A DNA stretch of 64,000 nucleotides from Rhodoferax sp. (lineage in GTDB: Bacteria > Pseudomonadota > Gammaproteobacteria > Burkholderiales > Burkholderiaceae_C). A program made the translations under genes and the position numbers. Location of the stretch: positions 744,001 through 808,000 of the forward strand of contig NZ_JABBPD010000007.1 in the NCBI RefSeq assembly GCF_012927445.1, in the 5' to 3' direction. Shown here in pieces: positions 1 to 10,025 of this stretch. Numbering within the stretch: the first letter of the stretch is position 1; every line of letters begins with the position of its first letter. The notes beneath the pieces were generated by a model, which did not search any database, was not told where the DNA came from, and saw only the letters and a list, made by a program, of their open reading frames with translations.

Positions 1-1
1 A

Positions 2-379
2 AGCGACCTTACCAAGATTGCGGGCCAAAAGCCAGTCGTAACGATGTCTAAGAAGGCTATTGCAGGCTTCAAGATTCGTGAAAACCAGGCAATTGGTTGC
101 ATGGTCACGCTGCGCGGCGTGCAGATGTTTGAATTTCTTGATCGTTTTGTGACCGTGGCTTTGCCGCGTGTTCGTGACTTCCGTGGTATTTCCGGTCGTG
201 CATTCGATGGTCGTGGAAACTACAACATCGGCGTTAAAGAGCAAATCATTTTTCCTGAAATTGAATATGACAAGGTTGATGCCTTGCGTGGTCTCAATAT
301 CAGTATCACCACAACGGCCAAGACTGATGAAGAGTGCAAAGCACTGCTCACAGGTTTCCGTTTCCCGTTCAAGAACTGA
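2..379 (+). CDS. rplE: 50S ribosomal protein L5 (5' end cut off)
   Basis: This is the C-terminal 125 residues of ribosomal protein L5, which binds 5S rRNA in the central protuberance of the 50S subunit. The frame is open from base 2. Bacterial L5 is about 179 residues, so roughly 54 N-terminal residues lie before the window. The stretch [11 protein letters not shown] and the ending TGFRFPFKN are typical of L5. The next gene, rpsN, starts 8 nt after the stop, the normal spc-operon order. Confidence 0.97.
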   Translation, partial: SDLTKIAGQKPVVTMSKKAIAGFKIRENQAIGCMVTLRGVQMFEFLDRFVTVALPRVRDFRGISGRAFDGRGNYNIGVKEQIIFPEIEYDKVDALRGLNISITTTAKTDEECKALLTGFRFPFKN

Positions 380-387
380 GGTGACCT

Positions 388-693
388 GTGGCTAAAATGG
401 CTTTAATCCAGCGCGAAATCAAGCGCGACAAACTGGTTGCTAAATACGCGAAAAAACACGCGGAATTCAAGGCAATCGCAAGCGACGTAAAGCGCACCGA
501 TGAAGAGCGTGCTGCAGCCCGTCTGGGTCTGCAAATGCTTCCTCGCAATGCGAATCCGACGCGTCAGCGCAATCGTTGCGCTATCACCGGTCGTCCCCGT
601 GGCACATTCCAGCATTTCGGTCTGGCTCGTGCAAAAATTCGTGAAATGGCCTTTGCAGGGGAAATCCCCGGCATGGTCAAAGCCAGCTGGTAA
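388..693 (+). CDS. rpsN: 30S ribosomal protein S14
   Basis: S14 is a small 30S head protein that contacts 16S rRNA near the A site. The product is 101 residues, the long zinc-independent form: the CxxC..CxxC zinc site of the short form is absent. It keeps the [14 protein letters not shown] segment and ends GMVKASW as in enterobacterial S14. It starts with GTG, preceded by a GAGGTGA Shine-Dalgarno. It lies 8 nt after rplE and 18 nt before rpsH. Confidence 0.97.
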   Translation: MAKMALIQREIKRDKLVAKYAKKHAEFKAIASDVKRTDEERAAARLGLQMLPRNANPTRQRNRCAITGRPRGTFQHFGLARAKIREMAFAGEIPGMVKASW

Positions 694-711
694 GCGGTAG
701 GAGACATATAT

Positions 712-1107
712 ATGAGCATGAGTGATCCCATCGCCGACCTGTTGACACGCATTCGCAATGCGCAAATGGTTGCAAAAACTACTGTCAGCGTACCTTCTTC
801 CAAAGTGAAGGTCGCGATTGCACAGGTATTAAAAGACGAAGGTTATATTGACAGCTTCAAGGTGAAAGCCGAAGACGGCAAGCCTGAGTTGGAAATTGTC
901 CTGAAATACTACGCTGGTCGTCCAGTGATTGAGCGCATTGAGCGCGTCAGTCGTCCTGGTCTGCGTGTTTACCGTGGCAGCGATGCCATTCCGCAAGTCC
1001 AAAACGGCCTGGGTGTGGCAATTGTCACAACCCCCATGGGCGTCATGACTGATCGCAAAGCGCGCGCTACCGGTGTCGGTGGCGAAGTGCTCTGCTACGT
1101 CGCCTAA
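712..1107 (+). CDS. rpsH: 30S ribosomal protein S8
   Basis: S8 binds 16S rRNA helix 21 early in 30S assembly and, in E. coli, represses the spc operon by binding mRNA near rplE. The product has 131 residues with the family N-terminus [18 protein letters not shown] and the C-terminal [18 protein letters not shown] second in-frame ATG two codons downstream is an alternative start. AGGAGA lies just upstream. Whether S8 feedback operates here cannot be tested because the rplX/rplE leader is outside the window. Confidence 0.97.
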   Translation: MSMSDPIADLLTRIRNAQMVAKTTVSVPSSKVKVAIAQVLKDEGYIDSFKVKAEDGKPELEIVLKYYAGRPVIERIERVSRPGLRVYRGSDAIPQVQNGLGVAIVTTPMGVMTDRKARATGVGGEVLCYVA

Positions 1108-1132
1108 GCGTGACATTGAGGAGAAACTGAAA

Positions 1133-1666
1133 ATGTCCCGTATAGGAAAAATGCCCGTCGCGATTCCCGCTGGCGTGGATGTGTTGATCAAGCAAGACCA
1201 GATCAGTGTTAAAGGATCTGGCGGCGCTTTGTTCTTGACTCAAAATTCATTGGTCACTGTGACCAATGATGATGGCAAGCTGAGCTTTCAGCCTGCCAAT
1301 GAATCACGCGAAGCCAATGCCATGAGCGGCACCATGCGTCAGCTGGTGAACAATATGGTTGTTGGTGTGACCAAGGGTTTTGAGAAGAAGCTGAATCTGA
1401 TTGGTGTGGGTTACAAAGCTCAAGCCCAAGGTGCCAAGCTCAATCTCACGGTTGGTTATTCCCATCCTGTGAACAAAGACATGCCTGCTGGCATCACCGT
1501 TGCTACTCCCACCCCCACGGAAATCGTGATCAAGGGTGCTGATCGTCAGCGCGTGGGTCAAGTGGCTGCTGAGATTCGTGCAATTCGTCCGCCTGAGCCT
1601 TACAAGGGTAAGGGTATCCGTTACTCGGACGAAAAAATCACGATCAAAGAAACCAAGAAGAAATAA
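1133..1666 (+). CDS. rplF: 50S ribosomal protein L6
   Basis: L6 sits at the base of the L7/L12 stalk near the sarcin-ricin loop. The ATG at 1133 follows GAGGAGA and gives [14 protein letters not shown], the usual L6 start; the product is 177 residues, the same as in E. coli. The reading frame is open further upstream into rpsH, but that part has no family similarity, so I reject the longer start. The C-terminal [12 protein letters not shown] motif is the conserved rRNA-binding signature. Confidence 0.97.
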   Translation: MSRIGKMPVAIPAGVDVLIKQDQISVKGSGGALFLTQNSLVTVTNDDGKLSFQPANESREANAMSGTMRQLVNNMVVGVTKGFEKKLNLIGVGYKAQAQGAKLNLTVGYSHPVNKDMPAGITVATPTPTEIVIKGADRQRVGQVAAEIRAIRPPEPYKGKGIRYSDEKITIKETKKK

Positions 1667-1677
1667 GGAGCTGCAAC

Positions 1678-2037
1678 ATGTTGACCAAAAAAGAACAGCG
1701 TCTTCGCAGAGCTCGTCAAACCCGAATTCGGATCGCTACGCAAGGTGTGGCACGTTTGACAGTAAATCGTACCAATCTGCACATTTATGCCAGCGTAATT
1801 TCTGGCGATGGCGGCAAGGTTTTGGCAACCGCCTCCACGGCAGAAGTCGAAGTGCGTAACGCTTTGGGCGGCAAGGGTAGCAATGTTGCCGCTGCCCAAG
1901 CTATTGGCAAGCGCCTGGCTGAAAAAGCCATCGCGGTTGGTGTGGATAAAGTTGCGTTTGATCGCTCGGGTTTTGCGTACCATGGCCGCGTTAAAGCGCT
2001 GGCTGATGCGGCACGTGAAGCTGGCTTGCAGTTCTAA
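1678..2037 (+). CDS. rplR: 50S ribosomal protein L18
   Basis: L18 binds 5S rRNA and helps load it into the 50S subunit. The product is 119 residues with a basic N-terminus ([13 protein letters not shown]) and the conserved ending [14 protein letters not shown]. An AAGGAG Shine-Dalgarno lies 7 nt before the ATG. It sits between rplF and rpsE in standard order. Confidence 0.97.
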   Translation: MLTKKEQRLRRARQTRIRIATQGVARLTVNRTNLHIYASVISGDGGKVLATASTAEVEVRNALGGKGSNVAAAQAIGKRLAEKAIAVGVDKVAFDRSGFAYHGRVKALADAAREAGLQF

Positions 2038-2054
2038 GCAGATCGGAAATAAAG

Positions 2055-2579
2055 ATGGCTAAATTTCAAGCAAAAATGCAGGGTAAGGCCGAAGGGCCTG
2101 AAGATGGACTGCGTGAAAAAATGATCGCGATCAATCGCGTTACCAAAGTGGTCAAGGGTGGCCGAATTCTTGGTTTCGCAGCATTGACCGTGGTGGGTGA
2201 TGGCGAAGGCCGTGTCGGTATGGGTAAGGGCAAGTCGAAAGAAGTGCCTGCAGCCGTACAAAAGGCCATGGAAGAAGCCCGTCGCAACATGACCAAGGTG
2301 TCACTGAAGAATGGTTCGATCCATCATAAAGTGATGGGTCAGCATGGTGCTGCAGCGGTCATGATGGCGCCAGCTCCCAAGGGTACTGGCATTATCGCCG
2401 GTGGTCCAATGCGTGCGGTTTTTGAAGTGATTGGTATCACTGATATCGTGGCAAAAAGTCACGGTTCTTCAAATCCGTACAACATGGTTCGTGCCACTTT
2501 GGACGCTCTCTCACATGCAACGACTCCGTCGCAAGTGGCAGCCAAGCGCGGCAAGACTGTTGAAGAAATCTTCGTCTAA
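2055..2579 (+). CDS. rpsE: 30S ribosomal protein S5
   Basis: S5 lies at the mRNA entry side of the 30S body and affects decoding accuracy. The product is 174 residues. It shows the N-terminal double-stranded-RNA-binding-like domain ([20 protein letters not shown], then [16 protein letters not shown]) and a C-terminal domain with [18 protein letters not shown]. The gene follows rplR by 17 nt. Confidence 0.97.
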   Translation: MAKFQAKMQGKAEGPEDGLREKMIAINRVTKVVKGGRILGFAALTVVGDGEGRVGMGKGKSKEVPAAVQKAMEEARRNMTKVSLKNGSIHHKVMGQHGAAAVMMAPAPKGTGIIAGGPMRAVFEVIGITDIVAKSHGSSNPYNMVRATLDALSHATTPSQVAAKRGKTVEEIFV

Positions 2580-2593
2580 CCGGGCGTCTCAAA

Positions 2594-2776
2594 ATGACAA
2601 CACAACAAACAATTACAGTGCAATTAGTGCGTAGCCCAATCGGCTGCCAAGAATCGCACCGTGCCACAGTTCGTGGTCTTGGTCTCCGTAAAATTCGCAG
2701 CACACGCGAATTAGTGGATACACCCGAGGTCCGCGGCATGATTAACAAGATCAGTTACCTGGTCAAAGTGCTCTAA
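2594..2776 (+). CDS. rpmD: 50S ribosomal protein L30
   Basis: L30 is a small 50S protein binding 23S rRNA. The product is 60 residues with the pattern [10 protein letters not shown], then [13 protein letters not shown] and the ending [12 protein letters not shown], which is typical. It lies between rpsE and rplO as in other betaproteobacterial spc operons. Confidence 0.96.
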   Translation: MTTQQTITVQLVRSPIGCQESHRATVRGLGLRKIRSTRELVDTPEVRGMINKISYLVKVL

Positions 2777-2786
2777 GAGGTTGATG

Positions 2787-3218
2787 ATGGAACTCAATGG
2801 CATCAAGCCCGCTGACGGTGCAAAACACTATAAGCGTCGCGTCGGTCGTGGTATCGGCTCAGGCATCGGTAAGACTGCTGGACGTGGTCATAAGGGCCAA
2901 AAGTCTCGTGCAGGCGGCTATCACAAGGTTGGTTTTGAAGGCGGTCAAATGCCTATGCAACGTCGTTTGCCAAAACGCGGCTTCAAATCCCATCTGCTGA
3001 AGTTCAATGCAGAAGTGACATTGTCTGCGCTGGAGCAGCTCGGTGCTGCTGAGGTGGATTTGGTAACGTTGAAGCAAGCCGGTCTTGTCGGTGAGCTTGC
3101 CAAGGTTGTCAAGGTTATCAAAACTGGTGAACTCACAATTGCTGTGAAGCTCACCGGTATTGGTGCTACAGCTGCAGCCAAGGTCGCGATCGAAGCGGTC
3201 GGCGGTAGCCTCGTTTAA
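2787..3218 (+). CDS. rplO: 50S ribosomal protein L15
   Basis: L15 is a late-assembly 50S protein. The glycine- and arginine-rich N-terminal extension ([19 protein letters not shown]) and [18 protein letters not shown] are diagnostic. I choose the third of three consecutive possible starts (TTG 2781, ATG 2784, ATG 2787) because AAGAGG lies 6 nt before 2787 and the product then begins MELNGIKPA (143 residues; E. coli 144). secY follows by 23 nt. Confidence 0.95.
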   Translation: MELNGIKPADGAKHYKRRVGRGIGSGIGKTAGRGHKGQKSRAGGYHKVGFEGGQMPMQRRLPKRGFKSHLLKFNAEVTLSALEQLGAAEVDLVTLKQAGLVGELAKVVKVIKTGELTIAVKLTGIGATAAAKVAIEAVGGSLV

Positions 3219-3241
3219 TCGGCATTTGAAAGAACTCACAA

Positions 3242-4552
3242 GTGGCAACTAACGCGTCTCAACTGGCTAAAACTGGCAAATTCGGTGACCTGCGTCGTCG
3301 GCTTGTTTTTTTGCTGCTCGCGTTGGTTGTATACCGAGTGGGTGCGCATATTCCAGTTCCGGGTATTGACCCTGCGCAATTGGCGCAGTTCTTTAAAGGC
3401 CAGCAGGGCGGCATATTGGGCATGTTCAATATGTTCTCTGGTGGTGCGTTGTCCCGGTTTACGGTTTTCGCTTTGGGAATCATGCCGTATATATCGGCTT
3501 CGATTATCATGCAATTGCTGACCTATGTGTTACCCACATTTGAGCAATTGAAGAAAGAAGGCGAAGCTGGGCGGCGCAAGATAACCCAGTACACCCGTTA
3601 CGGCACGCTTGGACTTGCATTGTTCCAGTCAATGGGAATCGCGATTGCGCTTGAGAGTTCCGCTGGACTGGTGATCACGCCGGGTTTTGGCTTTCGCATG
3701 ACTGCCATTGTGACGTTGACCGCTGGAACTCTGTTTCTGATGTGGTTGGGGGAGCAAATTACTGAGCGTGGCTTGGGTAATGGTATTTCGATACTTATCT
3801 TTGGTGGTATTGCCGCTGGTTTGCCTAACGCCATCGGTGGGCTGCTCGAGTTGGTTCGTACCGGGGCGATGAGCATCATCATTGCTTTGTTTATTGTTAT
3901 CTTGGTTGCCCTTGTAACGTTCTTTGTGGTGTTCGTCGAGCGTGGTCAGCGCAAGATTTTGGTGAACTATGCAAGACGTCAGGTTGGAAACAAGGTTTAT
4001 GGTGGGCAGTCATCACACCTGCCGTTGAAGCTGAACATGGCGGGTGTGATCCCTCCAATTTTTGCTTCCTCGATTATTTTGTTGCCAGCAACGGTAGTTG
4101 GTTGGTTCAGTACCGGTGATTCCATGCGTTGGTTGAAAGATCTTGCTGGTTCACTGACGCCGGGGCAGCCTATTTACGTGATGCTTTATGCCGCTGCAAT
4201 TATCTTTTTCTGCTTCTTTTACACCGCATTGGTTTTCAATAGCCGTGAAACTGCAGACAACCTGAAAAAGAGTGGTGCATTTATTCCCGGCATTCGTCCT
4301 GGTGACCAGACCGCCAAATACATCGACAAGATCTTGCTACGCTTGACTTTCGCTGGCGCAATCTACATTACCTTGGTGTGTCTGTTGCCTGAATTTTTAA
4401 TCTTAAAGTACAACGTTCCGTTTTACTTTGGTGGTACTTCTCTTTTGATCATTGTGGTCGTGACTATGGATTTCATGGCACAGGTTCAGAATTACATGAT
4501 GTCGCAGCAATATGAATCGCTGTTGAAGAAGGCTAATTTCAAGTCTTCATAA
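3242..4552 (+). CDS. secY: Preprotein translocase subunit SecY
   Basis: SecY is the channel subunit of the SecYEG inner-membrane translocon, through which Sec substrates (including flagellar ring proteins in this window) are exported. The product is 436 residues with ten hydrophobic segments. Recognisable stretches are the N-terminal [19 protein letters not shown], the plug region after [23 protein letters not shown], and the C-terminal loop with [14 protein letters not shown]. It starts with GTG at 3242. It is in the usual place between rplO and infA. Confidence 0.98.
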   Translation: MATNASQLAKTGKFGDLRRRLVFLLLALVVYRVGAHIPVPGIDPAQLAQFFKGQQGGILGMFNMFSGGALSRFTVFALGIMPYISASIIMQLLTYVLPTFEQLKKEGEAGRRKITQYTRYGTLGLALFQSMGIAIALESSAGLVITPGFGFRMTAIVTLTAGTLFLMWLGEQITERGLGNGISILIFGGIAAGLPNAIGGLLELVRTGAMSIIIALFIVILVALVTFFVVFVERGQRKILVNYARRQVGNKVYGGQSSHLPLKLNMAGVIPPIFASSIILLPATVVGWFSTGDSMRWLKDLAGSLTPGQPIYVMLYAAAIIFFCFFYTALVFNSRETADNLKKSGAFIPGIRPGDQTAKYIDKILLRLTFAGAIYITLVCLLPEFLILKYNVPFYFGGTSLLIIVVVTMDFMAQVQNYMMSQQYESLLKKANFKSS

Positions 4553-4566
4553 GGCGATTGGTAAAT

Positions 4567-4785
4567 ATGTCAAAAGACGATGTTATTCAGATGCAAGGAG
4601 AGGTGGTCGAAAACCTGCCAAACGCGACTTTTCGCGTAAAGCTAGAAAACGGCCACATTGTTCTCGGGCATATTTCTGGAAAAATGCGGATGCACTACAT
4701 TCGTATTCTTCCTGGGGACAAGGTCACGGTAGAATTGACGCCCTACGACTTAAGTCGGGCACGGATTGTATTCAGGGCTAAGTAG
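4567..4785 (+). CDS. infA: Translation initiation factor IF-1
   Basis: IF-1 is an OB-fold protein that occupies the 30S A site during initiation. The ATG at 4567 gives 72 residues starting [20 protein letters not shown], the exact family length; an upstream in-frame TTG at 4558 would add three unrelated residues. The [19 protein letters not shown] segment is the conserved RNA-binding face. infA between secY and rpmJ is common in betaproteobacteria. Confidence 0.97.
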   Translation: MSKDDVIQMQGEVVENLPNATFRVKLENGHIVLGHISGKMRMHYIRILPGDKVTVELTPYDLSRARIVFRAK

Positions 4786-4848
4786 CGTTAATCGTATGTG
4801 TTCCGTGCTTGTAACGCCGGAACGTCAAAATAGTTTTAGGAGAATGAA

Positions 4849-4962
4849 ATGAAGGTTTCGGCTTCGGTCAAGAAAATTTGCCGTAACTGCAAGGTAATTC
4901 GGCGCAAGGGCGTAGTGCGTGTGATCTGTACAGATCCACGTCACAAGCAGCGCCAGGGTTAA
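4849..4962 (+). CDS. rpmJ: 50S ribosomal protein L36
   Basis: L36 is a 37-residue zinc-ribbon protein of the 50S subunit. The ATG at 4849 follows TTTTAGGAG. The four zinc ligands are present as Cys11, Cys14, Cys27 and His32, so this is the zinc-containing form. It is encoded between infA (63 nt upstream) and rpsM (24 nt downstream), where the alpha operon begins in many bacteria. Confidence 0.96.
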
Positions 4963-4986
4963 TTGCAAGAGTTTTAGAGGACGAAA

Positions 4987-5352
4987 ATGGCACGTATCGC
5001 TGGCATCAATATTCCGCCGCAACAGCATTCTGAAATTGGCTTGACAGCCATCTTTGGAATCGGTCGCACCCGGGCACGCAAAATCTGCGAAGCTTGTGAC
5101 ATCGCTTATTCCAAGAAGGTCAAGGATTTGACCGACTCAGATTTGGAAAAAATTCGCGATCAGATTGCTCAGTTCACTATCGAAGGTGATCTGCGCCGTG
5201 AAACGACAATGAACATCAAGCGTTTGATGGACATTGGTTGTTACCGTGGCTTCCGTCATCGCCGTGGCTTGCCTATGCGTGGCCAGCGTACACGGACGAA
5301 TGCCCGTACCCGCAAAGGCCCCCGTAAGGCCGCTGCTTCATTGAAGAAATAA
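4987..5352 (+). CDS. rpsM: 30S ribosomal protein S13
   Basis: S13 lies in the 30S head and forms bridges to the 50S subunit. The product is 121 residues beginning [10 protein letters not shown], with [11 protein letters not shown] and the basic C-terminal tail [19 protein letters not shown] that reaches the P-site tRNA. It heads the alpha operon (rpsM-rpsK-rpsD-rpoA-rplQ), with an AGAGGA Shine-Dalgarno just upstream. Confidence 0.97.
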   Translation: MARIAGINIPPQQHSEIGLTAIFGIGRTRARKICEACDIAYSKKVKDLTDSDLEKIRDQIAQFTIEGDLRRETTMNIKRLMDIGCYRGFRHRRGLPMRGQRTRTNARTRKGPRKAAASLKK

Positions 5353-5371
5353 AAGGGATTGAAAGACCACT

Positions 5372-5776
5372 ATGGCAAAAGCTCCCGCCAATAATGCGGC
5401 ACAACGTGTCCGCAAAAAAGTTCGCAAAAATGTTGCTGACGGTGTTGCACACGTGCACGCATCATTTAACAACACCATCATCACGATCACGGACCGTCAG
5501 GGCAATGCTTTGTCTTGGGCCTCGTCGGGTGGTCAAGGTTTCAAGGGCTCCCGCAAGTCCACGCCGTTCGCAGCCCAAGTGGCTTCCGAAGTGGCTGGTC
5601 GTGCAGCCATTGAGCAGGGCATCAAGAATCTTGATGTCGAAATTAAAGGACCGGGCCCAGGTCGCGAATCTTCAGTTCGTGCTTTGGCAGCTCTCGGCAT
5701 TCGGATCAACATGATCGCTGACGTAACTCCGGTGCCGCACAACGGTTGCCGTCCACAGAAGCGTCGTCGCATCTAA
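5372..5776 (+). CDS. rpsK: 30S ribosomal protein S11
   Basis: S11 is on the 30S platform near the Shine-Dalgarno/anti-Shine-Dalgarno helix. The product is 134 residues with the conserved [17 protein letters not shown] segment, [16 protein letters not shown], and the ending [18 protein letters not shown]. The 83-nt gap to rpsD contains an imperfect short inverted repeat without a T tract, which I do not call as a terminator. Confidence 0.97.
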   Translation: MAKAPANNAAQRVRKKVRKNVADGVAHVHASFNNTIITITDRQGNALSWASSGGQGFKGSRKSTPFAAQVASEVAGRAAIEQGIKNLDVEIKGPGPGRESSVRALAALGIRINMIADVTPVPHNGCRPQKRRRI

Positions 5777-5859
5777 TTGTTTTAACAAGCCCACCGCCAC
5801 TGGCACAGCGCCGGTGGCTCACGCACTAACGTGCGGCAGATGACATAAAGGAAGTTCAA

Positions 5860-6483
5860 GTGGCACGCTATCTAGGCCCCAAGGCCAAATTATCCCGCCG
5901 TGAAGGCACTGACCTGTTTTTGAAGAGTGCTCGTCGCTCAATCGGAGACAAGGCAAAGTTTGACTCAAAACCTGGTCAACATGGTCGCACTTCCGGTGCT
6001 CGTACCTCTGACTTCGGTTTGCAGCTTCGTGAGAAGCAAAAAGTCAAGCGCATGTACGGTGTACTTGAGAAGCAATTCCGTCGTTATTTTGAAGAGGCCG
6101 ATCGCCGTAAAGGTAACACAGGTGCTAACTTGTTGTCCCTTTTGGAATCCCGTCTTGACAATGTGGTGTACCGAATGGGTTTCGGCTCGACTCGTGCTGA
6201 AGCTCGTCAGTTGGTTTCCCACAAGGCCATGACCGTCAATGGTAAATCTGTCAACATTCCTTCCTACATGGTCAAGGCTGGTGACATCATTGCTGTTCGT
6301 GATAAGTCGAAAAAGCAAAATCGTATTGCTGAAGCTCTTCAATTAGCTCATCAAGTTGGTATGCCAGCTTGGGTTGAGGTGAATATTGAAAAGACTGAAG
6401 GTACGTTCAAGTCAGCTCCTGATCGCGATCAGTTTGCTGCCGACGTCAATGAATCGTTGATCGTCGAGTTGTATTCGCGTTAA
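5860..6483 (+). CDS. rpsD: 30S ribosomal protein S4
   Basis: S4 is a primary 16S rRNA-binding protein and, in E. coli, the translational repressor of the alpha operon. The product is 207 residues starting [19 protein letters not shown] (GTG start, AAGGAAG upstream). The S4 RNA-binding domain runs from about residue 95 ([20 protein letters not shown]). The N-terminal zinc cysteines found in some S4 proteins are absent. A 116-nt leader with a strong hairpin separates it from rpoA. Confidence 0.97.
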   Translation: MARYLGPKAKLSRREGTDLFLKSARRSIGDKAKFDSKPGQHGRTSGARTSDFGLQLREKQKVKRMYGVLEKQFRRYFEEADRRKGNTGANLLSLLESRLDNVVYRMGFGSTRAEARQLVSHKAMTVNGKSVNIPSYMVKAGDIIAVRDKSKKQNRIAEALQLAHQVGMPAWVEVNIEKTEGTFKSAPDRDQFAADVNESLIVELYSR

Positions 6484-6517
6484 TCGCGTTTCAACACGTT
6501 TTTCATTCAAAATTGTT

Positions 6518-6545
6518 CCTGGGTCGCGGGGCACTGCGGCCCAGG
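6518..6545 (+). other. Strong RNA hairpin between rpsD and rpoA
   Basis: CCTGGGTCGC at 6518-6527 pairs with GCGGCCCAGG at 6536-6545: ten base pairs including one G.U, with an 8-nt loop. No T tract follows, so it does not look like a factor-independent terminator. It lies 54 nt before the rpoA start and could act as an RNase processing site, an mRNA stabiliser or an attenuator that sets RNA polymerase alpha output relative to S4. The role is inference. Confidence 0.6.
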
Positions 6546-6599
6546 TGCTTCGTCAGCCTTACCGGTGTAACGAGCCGGGGGTATTGAGAGGAAGTCTGC

Positions 6600-7589
6600 A
6601 TGCAAAATAGTCTACTGAAACCCAAAGCCATTAACGTCGAGCAGCTGGGTGCTAATCGTGCCAAAGTTGCGCTTGAGCCTTTTGAGCGTGGCTATGGTCA
6701 TACGCTTGGCAATGCACTCCGTCGCGTTTTGTTGTCTTCAATGCCTGGCTATGCCGCAACTGAAGTCACGATTGCGGGTGTGCTTCACGAGTACTCGTCG
6801 ATTGATGGCGTTCAAGAAGATGTTGTTAACATTTTGTTGAATTTGAAGGGCGTTGTTTTCAAGCTTCATAACCGTGATGAAGTGACTCTCAGCCTGCGTA
6901 AAGATGGCGAGGGTGTTGTGACTGCTGCTGATATTCAGACGCCTCACGATGTCGAGATCATTAATCCTGAGCATGTGATCGCTAATTTGTCGCAAGGCGG
7001 CAAGCTCGATATGCAGATCAAGGTGGAAAAAGGCCGTGGTTATGTGCCTGGCACAATGCGCCGTCATGCGGATGAGCCGACCAAGTCTATTGGCCGTATT
7101 GTTCTGGATGCATCGTTTTCGCCGGTGAAGCGTGTTAGCTACACCGTTGAGAGCGCGCGTGTGGAGCAGCGTACCGATCTTGACAAGCTGATCGTTGACA
7201 TTGAAACCAATGGTGCTATTTCGGCAGAAGATGCAGTTCGCGCTTCAGCTAAAATTCTCGTCGAGCAACTGGCTGTGTTTGCACAGTTGGAAGGTAGCGA
7301 GTTGGCCGCATTTGATGCACCTGCACCACGTGGCAGCACGCAGTTTGACCCGATCCTGCTTCGTCCTGTGGATGAACTGGAATTGACAGTTCGTTCGGCG
7401 AACTGTTTGAAGGCGGAAAATATTTATTACATTGGCGACTTGATTCAACGCACAGAAAATGAGTTGTTGAAAACTCCTAATCTGGGCCGCAAATCGCTGA
7501 ATGAAATCAAGGAAGTGCTGGCTTCCCGCGGTCTGACTTTGGGCATGAAGCTTGAAAGTTGGCCACCAGCCGCTCTCGAAAAGCGTTAA
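6600..7589 (+). CDS. rpoA: DNA-directed RNA polymerase subunit alpha
   Basis: The alpha subunit dimerises to start RNA polymerase assembly and contacts UP elements and activators. The product is 329 residues (also 329 in E. coli). The N-terminal domain (residues about 1-230) contains [20 protein letters not shown]. The C-terminal domain, from about residue 250, contains [18 protein letters not shown], which includes the arginine equivalent to E. coli Arg265, and [23 protein letters not shown] precedes the ATG. Confidence 0.98.
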   Translation: MQNSLLKPKAINVEQLGANRAKVALEPFERGYGHTLGNALRRVLLSSMPGYAATEVTIAGVLHEYSSIDGVQEDVVNILLNLKGVVFKLHNRDEVTLSLRKDGEGVVTAADIQTPHDVEIINPEHVIANLSQGGKLDMQIKVEKGRGYVPGTMRRHADEPTKSIGRIVLDASFSPVKRVSYTVESARVEQRTDLDKLIVDIETNGAISAEDAVRASAKILVEQLAVFAQLEGSELAAFDAPAPRGSTQFDPILLRPVDELELTVRSANCLKAENIYYIGDLIQRTENELLKTPNLGRKSLNEIKEVLASRGLTLGMKLESWPPAALEKR

Positions 7590-7672
7590 AATTTTGAGCC
7601 CTGCAAAGGGACTCAGTGCCACGGGCAGTACCTGATACGGCTGTCTGTTATATAACTCAAGGAAAAAGCACC

Positions 7673-8071
7673 ATGCGTCACGGACACGGACTACGTAAAC
7701 TTAATCGCACCAGCTCACATCGTTTGGCGATGCTGCAAAATATGATGAATTCGCTCATTGAGCATGAAGTCATCAAAACCACGCTTCCCAAAGCAAAAGA
7801 GCTGCGTCGCGTTATTGAGCCAATGATTACATTGGCCAAAGAAGCAACTGTGGCTAACCGTCGCCTTGCATTTGACCGTTTGCGTGACCGCGATAGCGTT
7901 GTCAAGCTGTTTAACGACTTGGGACCACGTTTCAAGACACGTCCAGGTGGCTACACACGTATCCTGAAAATGGGTTTCCGTGTTGGTGACAACGCGCCTA
8001 TGGCTTTGGTTGAATTAGTTGATCGTGCTGCTGTAGTTGAATTGCTTGCTGGCGAAACAATTGCTGAATAA
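7673..8071 (+). CDS. rplQ: 50S ribosomal protein L17
   Basis: L17 is a 50S protein near the exit tunnel. The ATG at 7673, preceded by CAAGGAAAAAG, gives 132 residues beginning [20 protein letters not shown], the family signature; the frame is open upstream but without family similarity. It is the last protein gene of the alpha operon. An initiator tRNA gene begins only 21 nt after its stop. Confidence 0.97.
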   Translation: MRHGHGLRKLNRTSSHRLAMLQNMMNSLIEHEVIKTTLPKAKELRRVIEPMITLAKEATVANRRLAFDRLRDRDSVVKLFNDLGPRFKTRPGGYTRILKMGFRVGDNAPMALVELVDRAAVVELLAGETIAE

Positions 8072-8092
8072 TAGGTTACAATAACAACATAC

Positions 8093-8169
<77 letters not shown>

Positions 8170-8173
8170 ACAA

Positions 8174-8225
8174 GTCAACGTTCTGCGTTGACAGCAAAAC
8201 ACCCACTTTATGTGGGTGTTTTGCT
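8174..8225 (+). terminator. Tandem hairpin terminator after tRNA-fMet
   Basis: Two hairpins follow the tRNA. The first has a 7-bp stem (8174-8180 with 8186-8192, GTCAACG/CGTTGAC). The second has a 14-bp perfect stem (8193-8206 with 8212-8225) and a 5-nt loop, its 3' arm ending in GTTTTGCT. This most likely terminates the alpha operon/tRNA transcript. aidB converges on it from the other side and ends at 8249. Confidence 0.85.
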
Positions 8226-8248
8226 TTGTGCCTTGCATTGTTATTGCA

Positions 8249-9937
8249 TCAGCCTTTAATGATCTTCGGCGTTGCTCGTTCAATAATGGCCGCCGTGTCA
8301 GCGCCAGGTGACAGCGCCCCATAATTGTGCTGACCCACCTGGGCCAAGCGCGACTCGCAGAAAGCGTCGCTGATGAAGGATGGCGCATGACGGACCAGCA
8401 GCGCTGCCTGTAAGGCCAGCGCCATGCGGTCGACCACGTCACGGGCCCGGTATTCGAACTTCCGACTATCTTTGAGTTGGGTCGCAAGATCTGCAACATA
8501 TCGGTCCAGCAGCGCATGCGCGCCCTGTGCTTTATTGATCTCCGTATAAAAAGCATCCATTACGGCAGGTGTTTTGGACAAGGCGCGCAGCACGTCCAGG
8601 CACTGGACGTTGCCACTGCCCTCCCAGATGGCGTTAATGGGCGCCTCCCGGTACAGCCGCGGCATCATGCTGTCTTCCATCACGCCACTGCCGCCAATGC
8701 ACTCCATCGCTTCATAGGCATGGTTCGGCGTGCGCTTGCATACCCAGTATTTGCCGACCGCCGTGATGAGGCGCACCAGCAGATCTTCGTGTTCGTCGGC
8801 CCGCTGGTCCATTGCGCGGGCAACCCGCATGGCGAGCGTCAACGCGGCCTCACTCTCGAGTGCCAGATCGGCCAATACGTTTTGCATCAGGGGTTGCTGG
8901 TTCAGTACCTGGCCGAACGCCGAGCGAATGGAACAGTGGTGCAGGGCCTGGGAGGCGGCCATTCGCATGCCTGCGCTGGAGCCCACCATGCAGTCGAAAC
9001 GGGTCATGCTGACCATGTCAATAATGGTGCGCACGCCGCGCCCTTCTTCGCCGACCATCCAGGCCAGCGCGCCGCGGAGCTCTGTTTCACACGATGCGTT
9101 GGAGGCATTGCCCATTTTCTTTTTGAGCCGCACGATCTGCATCGGGTTTTTGCTGCCGTCTGGACGCCAGCGTGGCAGCAGGAAACAAGACAGACCACCA
9201 GGGGCTTGCGCCAGCACCAGAAACGCATCACACATGGGCGCAGAAACAAAGTACTTGTGCCCCACCAGTTCATAGGCGGCACCCGGACCGCCGTGATCCG
9301 TTGGATAGGCCCGCGTGCTGTTGCTCCGCACATCCGAGCCCCCTTGTTTTTCCGTCATGGCCATGCCAATGGTGAGTCCCTGCTTCTGGTCTGGCGGAAG
9401 ATTGCGCGGGTCATACACAAGTGCTGTGACTTTGGGCGCCCACAGGGCGGCCAGCGCAGGCTGGTGGCGCAGTGTCGGTAGTGCGGCAAAGGTCATGGTG
9501 ATCGGGCAACCGTGACCGGCCTCGACCTGGGTGTGCAGGTAGGTTTTGGCGGCGCGGGCCACATGCGCGCCCGGACCCGGCGCGGTCCAGGGTGACGCGT
9601 GCAGACCATGCTCAATGGCAGTTTTCATGAGCTGGTGATAGGCCGGATGAAACTTCACCAGGTCGATACGGTTGCCAAAACGATCGTGGGTTTCCAACTC
9701 CGGCGTGAACTTGTTGGCCAGGTGACCCAGTTCGAGATAGTCGGCTGAACCGGTCAATTTGCCAAATTCAGTCAGTTCACGCTCGGCCCACTGGCCGCCT
9801 TCACGGCGCACCGCCGCGACCAGGGCGGTGTCTTCGGTGTACATATTGTAGTCGCACAGTTCACGCGAGAGGTTGCTGAGCTCGTGCGTCTCGGCCCAGT
9901 AGCGTGCGTCTGGTGCGGGTCCGGTGTCGGTGTTCAT
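8249..9937 (-). CDS. aidB: Acyl-CoA dehydrogenase family protein, AidB-like
   Basis: A 562-residue flavoprotein of the acyl-CoA dehydrogenase superfamily, closest in character to AidB, which E. coli induces during alkylation stress and which binds DNA. Family marks: a long N-terminal region (residues 1-180), the FAD-site motif GMAMTEKQGGSDVRSNSTRA, a middle beta domain with HKYFVSAPMCDAFLVLAQ, and a helical C-terminal domain with YEAMECIGGSGVMEDS. GGAGATG precedes the ATG. A classical isovaleryl-CoA dehydrogenase would be about 390 residues, so length favours AidB. The actual substrate is unknown. Confidence 0.85.
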   Translation of the reverse strand: MNTDTGPAPDARYWAETHELSNLSRELCDYNMYTEDTALVAAVRREGGQWAERELTEFGKLTGSADYLELGHLANKFTPELETHDRFGNRIDLVKFHPAYHQLMKTAIEHGLHASPWTAPGPGAHVARAAKTYLHTQVEAGHGCPITMTFAALPTLRHQPALAALWAPKVTALVYDPRNLPPDQKQGLTIGMAMTEKQGGSDVRSNSTRAYPTDHGGPGAAYELVGHKYFVSAPMCDAFLVLAQAPGGLSCFLLPRWRPDGSKNPMQIVRLKKKMGNASNASCETELRGALAWMVGEEGRGVRTIIDMVSMTRFDCMVGSSAGMRMAASQALHHCSIRSAFGQVLNQQPLMQNVLADLALESEAALTLAMRVARAMDQRADEHEDLLVRLITAVGKYWVCKRTPNHAYEAMECIGGSGVMEDSMMPRLYREAPINAIWEGSGNVQCLDVLRALSKTPAVMDAFYTEINKAQGAHALLDRYVADLATQLKDSRKFEYRARDVVDRMALALQAALLVRHAPSFISDAFCESRLAQVGQHNYGALSPGADTAAIIERATPKIIKG

Positions 9938-10025
9938 GGTTCATCTCCAGTTCGACGCTAGGATGAATCGACTGGGCAATGCTGTCAACCACCGCTGACA
10001 AACACGCGAACCGCGGCGTGCGGAT

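Noticed and set aside
5785..5820. Inverted repeat between rpsK and rpsD as a terminator
   Set aside because: The stem is interrupted and no T tract follows; it lies inside a known operon.
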